NCBI GenBank assembly: GCA_031275515.1
Contig: JAISOQ010000138.1
Location: 1-10,942 of the forward strand
DNA from: Treponema sp.
Lineage (GTDB): Bacteria; Spirochaetota; Spirochaetia; Treponematales; Breznakiellaceae
Direction: 5' to 3'
DNA: 10,942 bases
In this document: positions 1 to 7,852 of the stretch, in pieces
Layout of the letters: every line of letters starts with the position of its first letter
Position numbering within the stretch: the first letter of the stretch is position 1
Notes under the pieces: generated by a model
What the model saw: only the letters and a program-made list of their open reading frames with translations
Database searches by the model: none
What the model was told of the DNA's origin: nothing
Position numbers and translations under genes: made by a program

Positions 1-2
1 TC

Positions 3-947
3 CTAGGCAAGCGCCGATCTAAAATACTCCGCGCTGAGGCGGATGCCCTCCTCAAGGGGGGTCTGGCAGACGGGGCCCACCAGCTTCGCGAGCTCCCCGG
101 TATCCCGGTGCCGGGGGAAGGGCAGGGGGGTGTTTTTAAAGGTGATCTTCCCCTTGGCCCCCGGCGCGGCTTTTTCTATGGCGGCAACGATCTGTTCCAT
201 GCTGACCGTGCCGCCCCCCAGGTTGTAGACCACGGCGCCGGTATAGTCCTTCTCCGCCGCGGCGATAAAGGCCTTGGCGGTATCGTCGGCAAACTGAAAC
301 TCCGCGGTCCCGCCGTAGGAAATTTCGTAGGCCTCCCCCCGGACCGCCGCCTTGATGGCCGATGTGGGGGTGGAGGTCATCCCCTGATCCCGCAGGGGGC
401 CGTAGACCACAAAGGGCCGTATGGCAATGCTGGAGATCCCCGCCTCCTCGTAATACACCTTCGCCGCCCACTCGTTGTCCTGTTTGTAGACCCCGTAAAA
501 AGACCGGGGGATGAGGGGTGAATCGTGGCCGAATTCCCCCCCGGGATAATCGGCGCTATTCCCGTAGACCGCGGTGCTGCTGGAGTAAACCACCTTTTTG
601 ATCCCCGCCACCCGGGCCGCCTCAAAAACATTGATGGTCCCCTCCACATTTACCCGGGCCCCCATGGCGGGGTTCGCCTTGCAGAAGGGCATCTGCAGCG
701 CCGCGAGGTGGATGATCCTTTCCGCCTTGCAGAGGGACACCGCCGCCCGCAGCAGATCCGGGTTGGTAATATCCCCGGGGATGGGGATGATCTTCGCCAT
801 ATCCTGCTGCTTCATGATAAGCTTGAGTTTTTCAAGTTTTTCCGGGTGGGGCGCCAGGACATGAACCCGGTGGCCCGATTCCACCAGGTTTTTTACTACC
901 CAGCCGCCTATGCAGCCGCTGGCGCCGGTAACAAAATATACGCTCAT
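3..947 (-). CDS. NAD-dependent epimerase/dehydratase (extended SDR)
   Basis: A 314-residue cytosolic protein of the extended short-chain dehydrogenase (nucleotide-sugar epimerase) family. It has the N-terminal TGxxGxxG nucleotide-binding motif (T7-G14), a YSSS segment at 121-124 supplying the catalytic Ser/Thr, the catalytic pair Y151-x3-K155, and RPFVVYGP at 177-184, which is typical of the substrate-domain entry. Length matches the family. The start is backed by a strong AAAAGGAGG ribosome site. The ATG overlaps the regulator's stop in an ATGA junction, so it is the last visible gene of a translationally coupled operon. Family members act on nucleotide sugars, sugar acids or similar polyols with bound NAD. 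The substrate cannot be read from sequence. In this catabolic setting oxidation or epimerisation of a free sugar acid is as plausible as a nucleotide-sugar role. Confidence 0.88.
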   Translation of the reverse strand: MSVYFVTGASGCIGGWVVKNLVESGHRVHVLAPHPEKLEKLKLIMKQQDMAKIIPIPGDITNPDLLRAAVSLCKAERIIHLAALQMPFCKANPAMGARVNVEGTINVFEAARVAGIKKVVYSSSTAVYGNSADYPGGEFGHDSPLIPRSFYGVYKQDNEWAAKVYYEEAGISSIAIRPFVVYGPLRDQGMTSTPTSAIKAAVRGEAYEISYGGTAEFQFADDTAKAFIAAAEKDYTGAVVYNLGGGTVSMEQIVAAIEKAAPGAKGKITFKNTPLPFPRHRDTGELAKLVGPVCQTPLEEGIRLSAEYFRSALA

Positions 948-1681
948 TGTTCGACCTCCTTTTCATAAAAAAACGCCCGCTCCACATTGCGTATATGACG
1001 CTCCATTACCGCCGCGCTTTCCTGCGGGTCGTGGTTTTTCAGCGCCATGAGGATCGCCTTATGATCCTTGATGGTGTTTTTACGGATATTGGGCATCGCG
1101 TTGGTTTTTTGACGAATCAACAACGCGAGTTTGTTGATGGACTGCATAAACACCGGGATAACCCGGTTGCCCGCGGCCTTGAGTATCATTTCGTGCAGCT
1201 CCAGGTCCCGCTCGGCAAATGCCTGTTCGTTATCAATATCCGCCGCGGCCTGCTGTATGTTCTCTTCAATAAGGGCAAGCTCCTGCTCATTTATCTTTTC
1301 CGCCGCGATGGAGGCGATACTTGCCTCAATAACCCTTCGGGCTTCGTACAGATCATGGTAGAGGCTTGAATCGAGATGGAACACAATGTCCAGATGCTCT
1401 ACCACGTCTTCGGGCTCAAGGCTCTTGATGTAGGCCCCCGCGCCCTGGCGTATGTCAATGATGTTCATCACCTGCAGGGCCTTCAGGGCTTCCCGCAGGA
1501 TGGGCCGGGAAACCCCGATCATTTCGCAGAGATGCCGTTCCGGGGGGAGCTTGTCCCCTATTTTCAGGCTCCGCGCTTTGACCAGGGTTATCAGATTCTC
1601 GACGATCCGCTCGGCGGTGCTGGATCGTTTGAGATTATTGAACGTGTATTGGCTGACCGCCTCACTCACTTGGACACCCAC
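944..1681 (-). CDS. GntR-family transcriptional regulator, FadR subfamily (FCD domain)
   Basis: A 245-residue DNA-binding repressor or activator. The N-terminal winged helix-turn-helix (about 15-90) carries the classic run GDKLPPERHLCEMIGVSRP at 42-60 followed by LREALKALQ and an RQGAGAYI wing. The all-helical FCD ligand domain (about 105-240) has an Asp in DLYEARR (D110) and three histidines (H163, H207, H229), matching the metal site of many FCD proteins that sense carboxylates. The called start is a GTG at 1681 that overlaps the SDR gene by 16 bases. A second GTG at residue 5 (1667-1669) forms a GTGA overlap with the SDR stop and may be the true start, since neither has a strong ribosome site. 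Sitting fourth in the operon, it probably controls itself and the two neighbouring units through the repeated TTATYTTACCA sites. Effector unknown. Confidence 0.93.
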   Translation of the reverse strand: MGVQVSEAVSQYTFNNLKRSSTAERIVENLITLVKARSLKIGDKLPPERHLCEMIGVSRPILREALKALQVMNIIDIRQGAGAYIKSLEPEDVVEHLDIVFHLDSSLYHDLYEARRVIEASIASIAAEKINEQELALIEENIQQAAADIDNEQAFAERDLELHEMILKAAGNRVIPVFMQSINKLALLIRQKTNAMPNIRKNTIKDHKAILMALKNHDPQESAAVMERHIRNVERAFFYEKEVEQ

Positions 1682-2436
1682 CCGCAGTCCACGAGGAGAT
1701 CCGTCCCGGTGATAAACGAAGCCGCGTCGCTGGCCAGGAAGTAAATCGCCTCGGCGATTTCCTCCGGTTCCGCCCAGCGGTCAAAGGCCTGCTCGTGTTC
1801 CCGCAGTTTCTTCACCTCCTCAAAGGGCAGGCCGGTCCGGGTGGACTCAAGCTGAATGTCGCTGCGCAGCATCGGGGTGTCCACGGAGCCGGGGCTGACG
1901 GAGTTGACCCGGATGTTGTATTTCGCCAGCTCCCAGGCCACGGCCCGGGTAAAGGCGATGATGGCGCCCTTGGTCGAGCCGTAGATCGCGTGCTCGGTCT
2001 GCCCCACATGGCCGGAAACCGAACCCATGTTCACGATGGCGCCCCGTTTCTGCCGCTTCATAACCGGCATCACGTATTTGGTGAAAAGGAAGTGCCCCCC
2101 GATGTTGATGTGGGTTACCTTGACAAAATCCTCCCAGGTGGTGTCCTCCAGGGGTTTCACTATCACAATGCCGGCGTTGCAGTTCAGCACGTCAATCCGG
2201 CCCCACTTCGCTTCCACCTGGGCGACCATGGTTTTCACGTCCTCTTCGGATCCGACATTGCCCTGAAAGTCGATGCATTCGGCCCCCAGCTTGCGGATCT
2301 CATCGCCCACCTCATGGATGCCTTTGCCCCGGGCGATGATCGCCACGTTATAGCCTTCTTTGGCGAATTTTATCGCCGCCGCCCGGCCTATGCCCACGGA
2401 TGAACCGGTAACAATCGCAACTTTTTTGTCCGTCAT
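1666..2436 (-). CDS. SDR-family oxidoreductase (classical short-chain dehydrogenase)
   Basis: A 256-residue classical SDR with full family length. The Rossmann motif TGSSVGIG is at 10-17, NAG at 87-89, and the catalytic tetrad is complete: N111, S139, Y152 and K156 (YxxxK). The segment SPGSVDTPM at 181-189 is the usual substrate-loop entry. An Arg (R36) rather than Asp ends the second strand, which in this family leans toward NADP(H). It would interconvert a secondary alcohol and a ketone in the cytosol. A good AGAGGAGA ribosome site precedes the ATG. It lies 18 bases behind the BKACE gene and overlaps the regulator gene, so it belongs to the same operon. Supplying or consuming a 3-keto acid for the BKACE neighbour is a reasonable inference. 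Annotation as a 3-oxoacyl reductase-like protein would be generic only. Confidence 0.93.
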   Translation of the reverse strand: MTDKKVAIVTGSSVGIGRAAAIKFAKEGYNVAIIARGKGIHEVGDEIRKLGAECIDFQGNVGSEEDVKTMVAQVEAKWGRIDVLNCNAGIVIVKPLEDTTWEDFVKVTHINIGGHFLFTKYVMPVMKRQKRGAIVNMGSVSGHVGQTEHAIYGSTKGAIIAFTRAVAWELAKYNIRVNSVSPGSVDTPMLRSDIQLESTRTGLPFEEVKKLREHEQAFDRWAEPEEIAEAIYFLASDAASFITGTDLLVDCGWVSK

Positions 2437-2454
2437 AAACTTCTCCTCTTTTTC

Positions 2455-3255
2455 CTACTTTTTTAACCCGGTCAGTTCCCGGGCCTGCGCCGGGGTCGCC
2501 ACTTCCCGCCCCAGGGAACGGGAGATATCCGCGATTTCCTTTACCAGTTCATGGGTGGCCGCGATCTTTCCGTTCTGCAGATAGGGCCAGTCCTCGGTGC
2601 CCACCCGCACGTTGTCGCCGTGGATGATGGCCGCCGCGAGGATGTCCATCTGCTCCTCGCACATGATGCTCACGGTGATCACGCAGTTTGCCGGCATGAG
2701 GCTCTTGCGGTAGAGGTACTCGTGTACCGTGGGGGGCGACCAGGTCCCGCCGGGCCAGCCCAGGAAGAAGGTGGTGATGTAGGGCGGGTCCAGAAGGCCC
2801 TTTTTGATGAGCTGGTTCAGGTTCCAGATGGAGCCGGGATGCCAGATCTCCCATTCGGGCTTGACCCCGTATTTGCGGCAGGCCGCGCAGTACTCCTCCA
2901 GTTCCGCCAGGGGGTGCAGCACGTCGCAGTTCACCTGGGTAAAGGCCTCGGCGTGGTGGTTGGCGATGATCGACACCATGTCGGACTTCTGTTCAAAAAG
3001 CTCGATCCGTTCCCGGAGGGGTATGCTGGACATGCCGCTCTGGACGATGATGTCGCATTTGGCCCGGACGCCGTTGATCACCTCGGACCACTGGCCCTCG
3101 GCGTGGGTATGCAGCACCGCGGCGCCGGCTTCCCGGCACTTGACCGTTTCCTCGATAATCTCCGGGGCCTTCTTCGGATATTCCACCCTGGGATTCAGCC
3201 AGCAGATGTTCGGCGTGGCGACGATAACCAGGGGGTTCTTTTTCCTTTCACTCAT
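2455..3255 (-). CDS. Beta-keto acid cleavage enzyme (BKACE, DUF849 family)
   Basis: A 266-residue TIM-barrel enzyme of the family typified by 3-keto-5-aminohexanoate cleavage enzyme (Kce), which condenses a beta-keto acid with acetyl-CoA to give acetoacetate and a new CoA ester. Visible family marks are the metal-ligand pair H49-x-H51 (LHTHAEG), the barrel motif FFLGWPGG (about 163-170), and VRVGTEDW at 216-223 holding R217, E221 and D222, which match the Arg, metal-ligand Glu and catalytic Asp of Kce. The ending ATPAQARELTGL is also typical. The first-strand loop reads VATPNICWLNP; the Glu found there in Kce (Glu14, my recall) seems replaced, perhaps by W19, hinting at a different substrate. 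An AAGGAG site sits 7 bases before the ATG. It is the second gene of the operon, 60 bases behind the fusion gene. Confidence 0.88.
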   Translation of the reverse strand: MSERKKNPLVIVATPNICWLNPRVEYPKKAPEIIEETVKCREAGAAVLHTHAEGQWSEVINGVRAKCDIIVQSGMSSIPLRERIELFEQKSDMVSIIANHHAEAFTQVNCDVLHPLAELEEYCAACRKYGVKPEWEIWHPGSIWNLNQLIKKGLLDPPYITTFFLGWPGGTWSPPTVHEYLYRKSLMPANCVITVSIMCEEQMDILAAAIIHGDNVRVGTEDWPYLQNGKIAATHELVKEIADISRSLGREVATPAQARELTGLKK

Positions 3256-3315
3256 TCTGATACTCCTTCATGTTCCTGTTTTTTGTATGTTTCCACCGGC
3301 AATAACCAGGGATAG

Positions 3316-6060
3316 TTAAACCCGTATAATGTGTTTGGGCATGGTGGTCATCTTGCGGCAGCCTGTTTTGGTTACCACGTAGCAGTCCTCCACGCCGATC
3401 AGGGCGCCGTTATAGGGCTCCCAGGCCTCAATTTCAAAGACCATGTTTTCCTCAAAGGGCCGGTCAAGCTGGCCAAAGGCCCCGAAGATGTGCTGGTCCT
3501 CGCACTGGAGGCCGATGGAGTGGCCGATGGAGAAGGCAATCCCGTTGGGGACCGCCTTTTTGTACCAGGCCAGGGCCTCATCGCTCAGGGCCTTCATGTT
3601 CACCCCGGGCTTGATCCGTTCCTCAAAGTAGTGCTGAAAGTCGAGGAGCCCCTGGATCAGCTTGTCCGCCTCGGGGGGGGCCTCGCCCACCACCACTTCC
3701 TGGTTGATGTCCGCCACATAGCCCTGGTAGATGCCGCCGAAGTCCAGCCGGACGATCTCGCCCCGTTTTACCGCCCGGCCCGTGCCGGGGGCCTCGGGGT
3801 CCGAGTCGCCGATGGTCATGGTCAGGTGATCCCAGTCGTCGGCGCCGTGTTTCAGCAGGGCGTCCCTGCCGGTTTTGAGGAGTTCCAGGTCCGTCACCCC
3901 TTCCCGCACCGCGGCGATGGTATCCTTTAAAGCCGCCTCGGTGATGTCCGCGGCCTTCTGCAAATATTCGATCTCCAGGGGGGTCTTTACCAGCCGGAGG
4001 TCCAGAAAGGCCAGGTCCGCGGTAACCACGGTCATGCCCCCGTCTTCGGTCAGGGCGTCGACGAGGAATTTGGGGGCCGTGGACTCAAGGCCCACCCGCT
4101 TGCCTGCGAGGCCCCAGGCGCGGATCTTGGAACGGATCGCCCGGCCCACGTCGGCCTGGCTTTCGATCCCCACCACATCGTGAAACCAGCTGAACCGCTC
4201 CACGCTCTTAAAGACGTTCCAGTGGATCACCGTGCCTTCCCCCTCCCGGCGTATCAGGGCCAGGTTGGGGTACTGGTTGTTCAGCGCCAAAAGGATGGGA
4301 TTGGCGGAACTGTGCAGTACGGGCATCCCCGAAAGGTAATACACATTCACCGGCGACGCGGCGACCAGTAAATCAAGGTCATATTGAGCCATAACCTCGG
4401 CGGCTTTTTTGCTGTTGTACCCTATGGGTTCCACCTTTTGTACCTCCGGCAGATTTTTATTTATCGGGATGGAGGGGGCAAGCCGTTCGAGGATCTCGAC
4501 GGTCCGCTCCTCATCCGCCATTTTTTCAATTTCACCGGTCTTTACCGGCCGTCCCTCGATATGGGAAAGGTAACCCGCCAGTATGGCAGTGATGGCGTTC
4601 ATGGACTGCTGGGGGGTAAATTCAGGATCCCGGTTTTCCAGAATACATTGGGCGAAATGCCGGTCCGTTTCCCGCACCGAGATGGTGTAGTATTCCGGAA
4701 AGGCGGCGTGTTCAATGTCGGGCTCCACCCACTTCTGCTGGTTTTCCCCCATCCGCTCGTCGTAGGAGCAGAAGCGCACCGGCTTTTCCCAGGCGTGGTT
4801 TTCAAAGATGCTCCCCTTGGTGCCGAAGACCTCCATGCTGTTGTAGGGGGTGGTCTGCTGGGTAAAACTCACCATCACGTCCGCCATGACGCCGTTTTCA
4901 TAGCGGGCTATGGCCGCCGCGTTGTCCTCGGCCTTTTCCGGCAGATTGATGGCCTGCTTCGCCAGGCACGCGGTCACCTCCGCGGCCCTGGAACCGATCA
5001 CATATTCGATGGTGACGAATTTATGGGCCGCCATGTCCATCAGGGCGCCGCCCCCGGCCTTGATGGGGTCCCCCTTCCAGAAGCCGCTCCGGGAAAGGCC
5101 GTCGATCTCGTCCACCCCCTCGTAGGCTCTGACCATCAGCACGTCCCCGATGAGGCCCTGCTTGACGATGTCGCGCATACACCCGTGGGCAGGGAGGAAG
5201 CGGTGGTTTTCGGCGATCATGAACTTGACCCCCGCGTTTTTGCAGGCGGCGATCATCTTCCGGCAGCCTTCCACCGTGGTGCCCATGGGTTTTTCGCAGA
5301 GCACGTGTTTCCCCGCCGCGGCGGCCCGGCAGACCATTTCCACATGGTACACGTGGGGCACCATCACCAGCACCGCGTCGATGTCGGAAGCCAGCATTTC
5401 GTCCAGGGTCTCATAGGGGACCATGATCCCGTCCCGGTAGCGGAGGGCCATTTTCTTGGCGTTTTCGTAGTTCCGGTCATACACGGCGGTATAGGCGATG
5501 ATGTCCGAGCCCCGGTCGCCGTTACTGTGAAAGTGGAAGGCCTGGCCGGCGCCGATGATGCCGAACTTGACCACCCCGGCGGGCCGGCGAAGCCCGGCGG
5601 CGGCCTTTTTCAGGTCCTCCACGTCCCGTTTCAGGAACTGGTCGAGAAAAAGCTCAAAAATCCGCTGGAACACCTGGGCCTGGGGCTTGGGGCCGGTGTA
5701 TTTGATATACCCCGCCATCTGGGCCACCAGGGAATAGATGTTCCCCTTGAGGATATCCACCACGGTTTTTTTACCGATATTGAAGATCACCGTGGGCTTT
5801 TTAGGGGCCCCCCGGTAACCGGCGCAGAGGCCGCCCTCAAAGGAGACGGCGTAAACCTCGTCATCCAGATTGAACTGAAAATTCAGGGCCAGATCCCGCA
5901 TTTCATAGCGGATGCTGTCGGTATCGTTGCAAATTTGGGCAAAGAAGGCAAAACCGTCCCCCAGATCCGCGGCGCTTATATCGCCTTTCTCAAGTTTTTC
6001 CCGGTATTTCCGGCACAACTGTTCGTCCTTTGGCGTGGGGCCGCCGGAGAGCAATTCCAT
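3316..6060 (-). CDS. SCP2 - Gfo/Idh/MocA oxidoreductase - M24 metallohydrolase trifunctional fusion
   Basis: A 914-residue fusion without internal stops. Residues about 30-145 look like a sterol-carrier-protein-2 (SCP2) lipid-binding fold. Residues 164-530 are a Gfo/Idh/MocA NAD(P)-dependent dehydrogenase: nucleotide motif G167-x2-G170-x-G172, catalytic EKP at 256-258, and GGGxxxD(342)xxxH(346). After a short linker (about 531-543), 544-914 are a creatinase/prolidase-type M24 domain with its N-terminal domain and all five metal ligands: D773, D784, H847, E878 and E891. The His that aminopeptidase P and creatinase carry before the first Asp is absent (region 749-763). The start has a GAGGAGG-type site and heads the five-gene operon, behind its own promoter and operator. 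The two enzymatic parts are paralogues of the separate genes at 7892 and 9028. Likely role (inferred): oxidise a substrate, then cleave the keto product. Substrate unknown; the SCP2 call is by pattern only. Confidence 0.88.
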   Translation of the reverse strand: MELLSGGPTPKDEQLCRKYREKLEKGDISAADLGDGFAFFAQICNDTDSIRYEMRDLALNFQFNLDDEVYAVSFEGGLCAGYRGAPKKPTVIFNIGKKTVVDILKGNIYSLVAQMAGYIKYTGPKPQAQVFQRIFELFLDQFLKRDVEDLKKAAAGLRRPAGVVKFGIIGAGQAFHFHSNGDRGSDIIAYTAVYDRNYENAKKMALRYRDGIMVPYETLDEMLASDIDAVLVMVPHVYHVEMVCRAAAAGKHVLCEKPMGTTVEGCRKMIAACKNAGVKFMIAENHRFLPAHGCMRDIVKQGLIGDVLMVRAYEGVDEIDGLSRSGFWKGDPIKAGGGALMDMAAHKFVTIEYVIGSRAAEVTACLAKQAINLPEKAEDNAAAIARYENGVMADVMVSFTQQTTPYNSMEVFGTKGSIFENHAWEKPVRFCSYDERMGENQQKWVEPDIEHAAFPEYYTISVRETDRHFAQCILENRDPEFTPQQSMNAITAILAGYLSHIEGRPVKTGEIEKMADEERTVEILERLAPSIPINKNLPEVQKVEPIGYNSKKAAEVMAQYDLDLLVAASPVNVYYLSGMPVLHSSANPILLALNNQYPNLALIRREGEGTVIHWNVFKSVERFSWFHDVVGIESQADVGRAIRSKIRAWGLAGKRVGLESTAPKFLVDALTEDGGMTVVTADLAFLDLRLVKTPLEIEYLQKAADITEAALKDTIAAVREGVTDLELLKTGRDALLKHGADDWDHLTMTIGDSDPEAPGTGRAVKRGEIVRLDFGGIYQGYVADINQEVVVGEAPPEADKLIQGLLDFQHYFEERIKPGVNMKALSDEALAWYKKAVPNGIAFSIGHSIGLQCEDQHIFGAFGQLDRPFEENMVFEIEAWEPYNGALIGVEDCYVVTKTGCRKMTTMPKHIIRV

Positions 6061-6110
6061 AGTTCCTCCTCAATCACAAACGGCTCTTTCGACATCCGCT
6101 GAAATTGGCA

Positions 6111-6127
6111 AACTTATCTTACCAATT
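6111..6127. promoter_or_regulatory. Candidate GntR/FadR-type operator, copy 1 (fusion operon)
   Basis: AACTTATCTTACCAATT, located just downstream of the operon's -10 box. Its core TTATCTTACCA matches the FadR-subfamily pattern TnGTnnnACnA except for A instead of G in the left half. Near-identical copies occur at 7741 and 7853 in the same position relative to the other two promoters. Binding there would block initiation or early elongation. The regulator encoded at 944-1681 is the natural candidate. Confidence 0.7.
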
Positions 6128-6130
6128 GAG

Positions 6131-6157
6131 AATATACCTCCTTCCACAACTTGTCAA
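6131..6157 (-). promoter_or_regulatory. Sigma70-type promoter of the five-gene minus-strand operon
   Basis: On the minus strand a perfect -35 box TTGACA (6157-6152) is followed after 15 bases by TATATT (6136-6131), or after 17 bases by TATTCT (6134-6129). The repeated operator starts within a few bases of the -10. The fusion gene's ATG is about 70 bases downstream. The promoter lies in the 114-base gap behind the symporter gene, making the operon an independent unit. Confidence 0.65.
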
Positions 6158-6174
6158 GAGAAATTCTAAAAAAT

Positions 6175-7683
6175 TTAACGGCTTTCCGCTTCTCCCCAAA
6201 GGTCTTCAAGCCGCAGACCGGTAACGGTTTCCAGATCCGCCCGTTCCCCGGCGCCGAAGGCGGACAGGGCCGCCGCCTTCCCATCCCGTTTGAAGCGTTC
6301 TATGGCGCGTTTCACCGTTCCAAAACGCCGGTTGTCCAGCTTGTACCGGAGGGTGAAGAAGATGGCCAGGGCCTGTAACGCGATGGGGACAAAGACGATC
6401 ATGACCTTGATAGCCCATACTATCGAAGAACCCGTATAATGGCTGAAATCAACGGTCCCCAGCGTCTTGAGGAGGTTGTATTCCTCCTGGTTGAACCCAG
6501 CCCGTTCAAGGCCGAAACCTATTATCAGGATCGCCAGGCCGCTGGAAAGTTTATACACAAAAGTGGTAAAGCCGCTGTACAGGCCCTCGTGGCGCTTGCC
6601 GGTGATAAGTTCGTCCAAATCGTAATTATCCGACAGCATACTCCAGGTACAGACATTGCCCGCCGCAGGACCCGCCGCGGTCAGGGCGGATATGAGGCAG
6701 ATAAACCAGACCGGGGTCGAAGGCGAATAGGTCAGGAAAATGAGACAGGTTGCGGCGAACACCGGCAGGGCGATAAAAAGGGGGAACCGCTTCCCTTTAA
6801 TCTCGGCGATCTTGCCCATCACCGCCATATAGATGATCTGACAGACCAGCAGGATACCCATGAGAAGGCTGTACACCTGATACTTCATCAGCACAATATC
6901 AACGAAGAACACAAACAGGGCCAGCACCAGATCGATGGTAACCTGAACAAAGATAAAAATGCCTAAAAAATTCCGGTAACTCTTGTTTTTAAACATATTG
7001 GCCCAATCCCGCAGCCCCGTATGGGTTTTGGTGCTTCTGATGAACTGAGGATTTTCCCAGGTGCCCAGAAAGGTGACAATCCAGGCAATGCAGAAGAAGA
7101 CCCCAAAGACGAGGCCCATCACCGCGTAGCCCGGTTTTTGCAGGGGGCCGTTCACAGGATTGCCGAAGACATTGATCAGCAGGGCGGGGACCACCGCGCA
7201 TACCAGGCAGGCGGTAGCGGAAAAGAGCATCCGTACCGAAGTATACCCGGTACGCTCCGTATAATCATCGGTCATATCCGAAAGAATGGCGTTATAAGGC
7301 ACCATGACCATGGTGAAGGCCGTATCGAAAAGGATGTACGTCAAAAGGTGATACGCCATCAGCAGGGTGTTGTTACTGATACCGAAGGAATTCCAGAGGA
7401 GGACACAGGACAGCAGGACCACCGGCGCGCCGATCAGAAAAAAAAGCCGCCGCCGGCCAAAACGGGAATGGGTGCGGTCCGAAATAAAACCCATGACCGG
7501 ATCGGTTATCCCGTCGTAAATTTTGCAGATGAAAACGATTGTGGAAGCCTGGACCACGCTGAGCCCCTCCACAATCACCAAAAAATTCATGATCAACAGG
7601 TTGACGATTAAAAAACCGCCCCCGCCGAAAATATCGCCGCAGCCATAACCAAGCCGGCTCAGAAGTTTCTTTCGTTCCATCAT
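6175..7683 (-). CDS. GPH-family cation:sugar symporter (MelB-like MFS transporter)
   Basis: A 502-residue integral membrane protein, about 12 hydrophobic segments, of the glycoside-pentoside-hexuronide:cation symporter family. The signature between helices 2 and 3 is present: KIYDGITDPVMGFISDRT (54-71) then GRRR (76-79). D57 and D61 match the two Asp residues that bind the coupling cation in MelB. The second-half signature, a Ser-Asp-Asn-Tyr-Asp run followed by TGKRHEG and a Lys in the next helix, is also there. The cytosolic tail (about 450-502) is charged. Two ATGs are adjacent. The GAGG ribosome site lies only 3 bases from the first and 6 from the second, so 7680 may be the true start. It is transcribed divergently from the 7892 gene. 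No terminator is visible before the fusion operon, so read-through is possible. It presumably imports the locus's substrate. Confidence 0.93.
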   Translation of the reverse strand: MMERKKLLSRLGYGCGDIFGGGGFLIVNLLIMNFLVIVEGLSVVQASTIVFICKIYDGITDPVMGFISDRTHSRFGRRRLFFLIGAPVVLLSCVLLWNSFGISNNTLLMAYHLLTYILFDTAFTMVMVPYNAILSDMTDDYTERTGYTSVRMLFSATACLVCAVVPALLINVFGNPVNGPLQKPGYAVMGLVFGVFFCIAWIVTFLGTWENPQFIRSTKTHTGLRDWANMFKNKSYRNFLGIFIFVQVTIDLVLALFVFFVDIVLMKYQVYSLLMGILLVCQIIYMAVMGKIAEIKGKRFPLFIALPVFAATCLIFLTYSPSTPVWFICLISALTAAGPAAGNVCTWSMLSDNYDLDELITGKRHEGLYSGFTTFVYKLSSGLAILIIGFGLERAGFNQEEYNLLKTLGTVDFSHYTGSSIVWAIKVMIVFVPIALQALAIFFTLRYKLDNRRFGTVKRAIERFKRDGKAAALSAFGAGERADLETVTGLRLEDLWGEAESR

Positions 7684-7740
7684 TCACCTCACAAGTTTTA
7701 AAACCGGATCACACAACGGAATTTATCCGCCTAACAGGAC

Positions 7741-7758
7741 AACTTATTTTACCAATTT
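7741..7758. promoter_or_regulatory. Candidate GntR/FadR-type operator, copy 2 (symporter)
   Basis: AACTTATTTTACCAATTT, differing from copy 1 by one base in the shared 16. It covers the predicted start point of the symporter transcript and lies about 110 bases from copy 3, so one regulator could cover both divergent promoters, possibly with looping (inference). Confidence 0.7.
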
Positions 7759-7762
7759 AATA

Positions 7763-7792
7763 ACTATACCACGCTCTTTTTTTTCCCGTCAA
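7763..7792 (-). promoter_or_regulatory. Sigma70-type promoter of the symporter gene
   Basis: Minus strand: -35 TTGACG (7792-7787), an 18-base spacer, -10 TATAGT (7768-7763). Initiation would fall at about 7756, inside operator copy 2. Box matches and layout mirror the divergent promoter at 7812-7841. Confidence 0.62.
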
Positions 7793-7811
7793 TAAAAGAT
7801 CCTAATTTTTA

Positions 7812-7841
7812 TTGACAGATACCTTTTTCCTGGACTATACT
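7812..7841 (+). promoter_or_regulatory. Sigma70-type promoter of the stand-alone dehydrogenase-M24 pair
   Basis: A perfect -35 TTGACA (7812-7817), an 18-base spacer and -10 TATACT (7836-7841, five of six consensus bases). The expected start is near 7848, about 44 bases before the ATG at 7892. This is the best-matching promoter in the window, and operator copy 3 follows it at once. Confidence 0.72.
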
Positions 7842-7852
7842 GTCAGGAGGTA

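Noticed and set aside
2551..3315. A 254-codon plus-strand open frame opposite the BKACE gene
   Set aside because: Antisense shadow; no ribosome site or domain features, and the BKACE frame is clearly real.
4384..6102. A 572-codon plus-strand open frame opposite the fusion gene
   Set aside because: It is the antisense shadow of a GC-rich gene. Its product is rich in His, Gly, Val and Pro with no family motif, while the minus-strand protein has full catalytic motifs in three domains.
6061..6174. A terminator between the symporter and the fusion operon
   Set aside because: No stem followed by a T-run is visible on the minus strand; the gap holds promoter and operator only.
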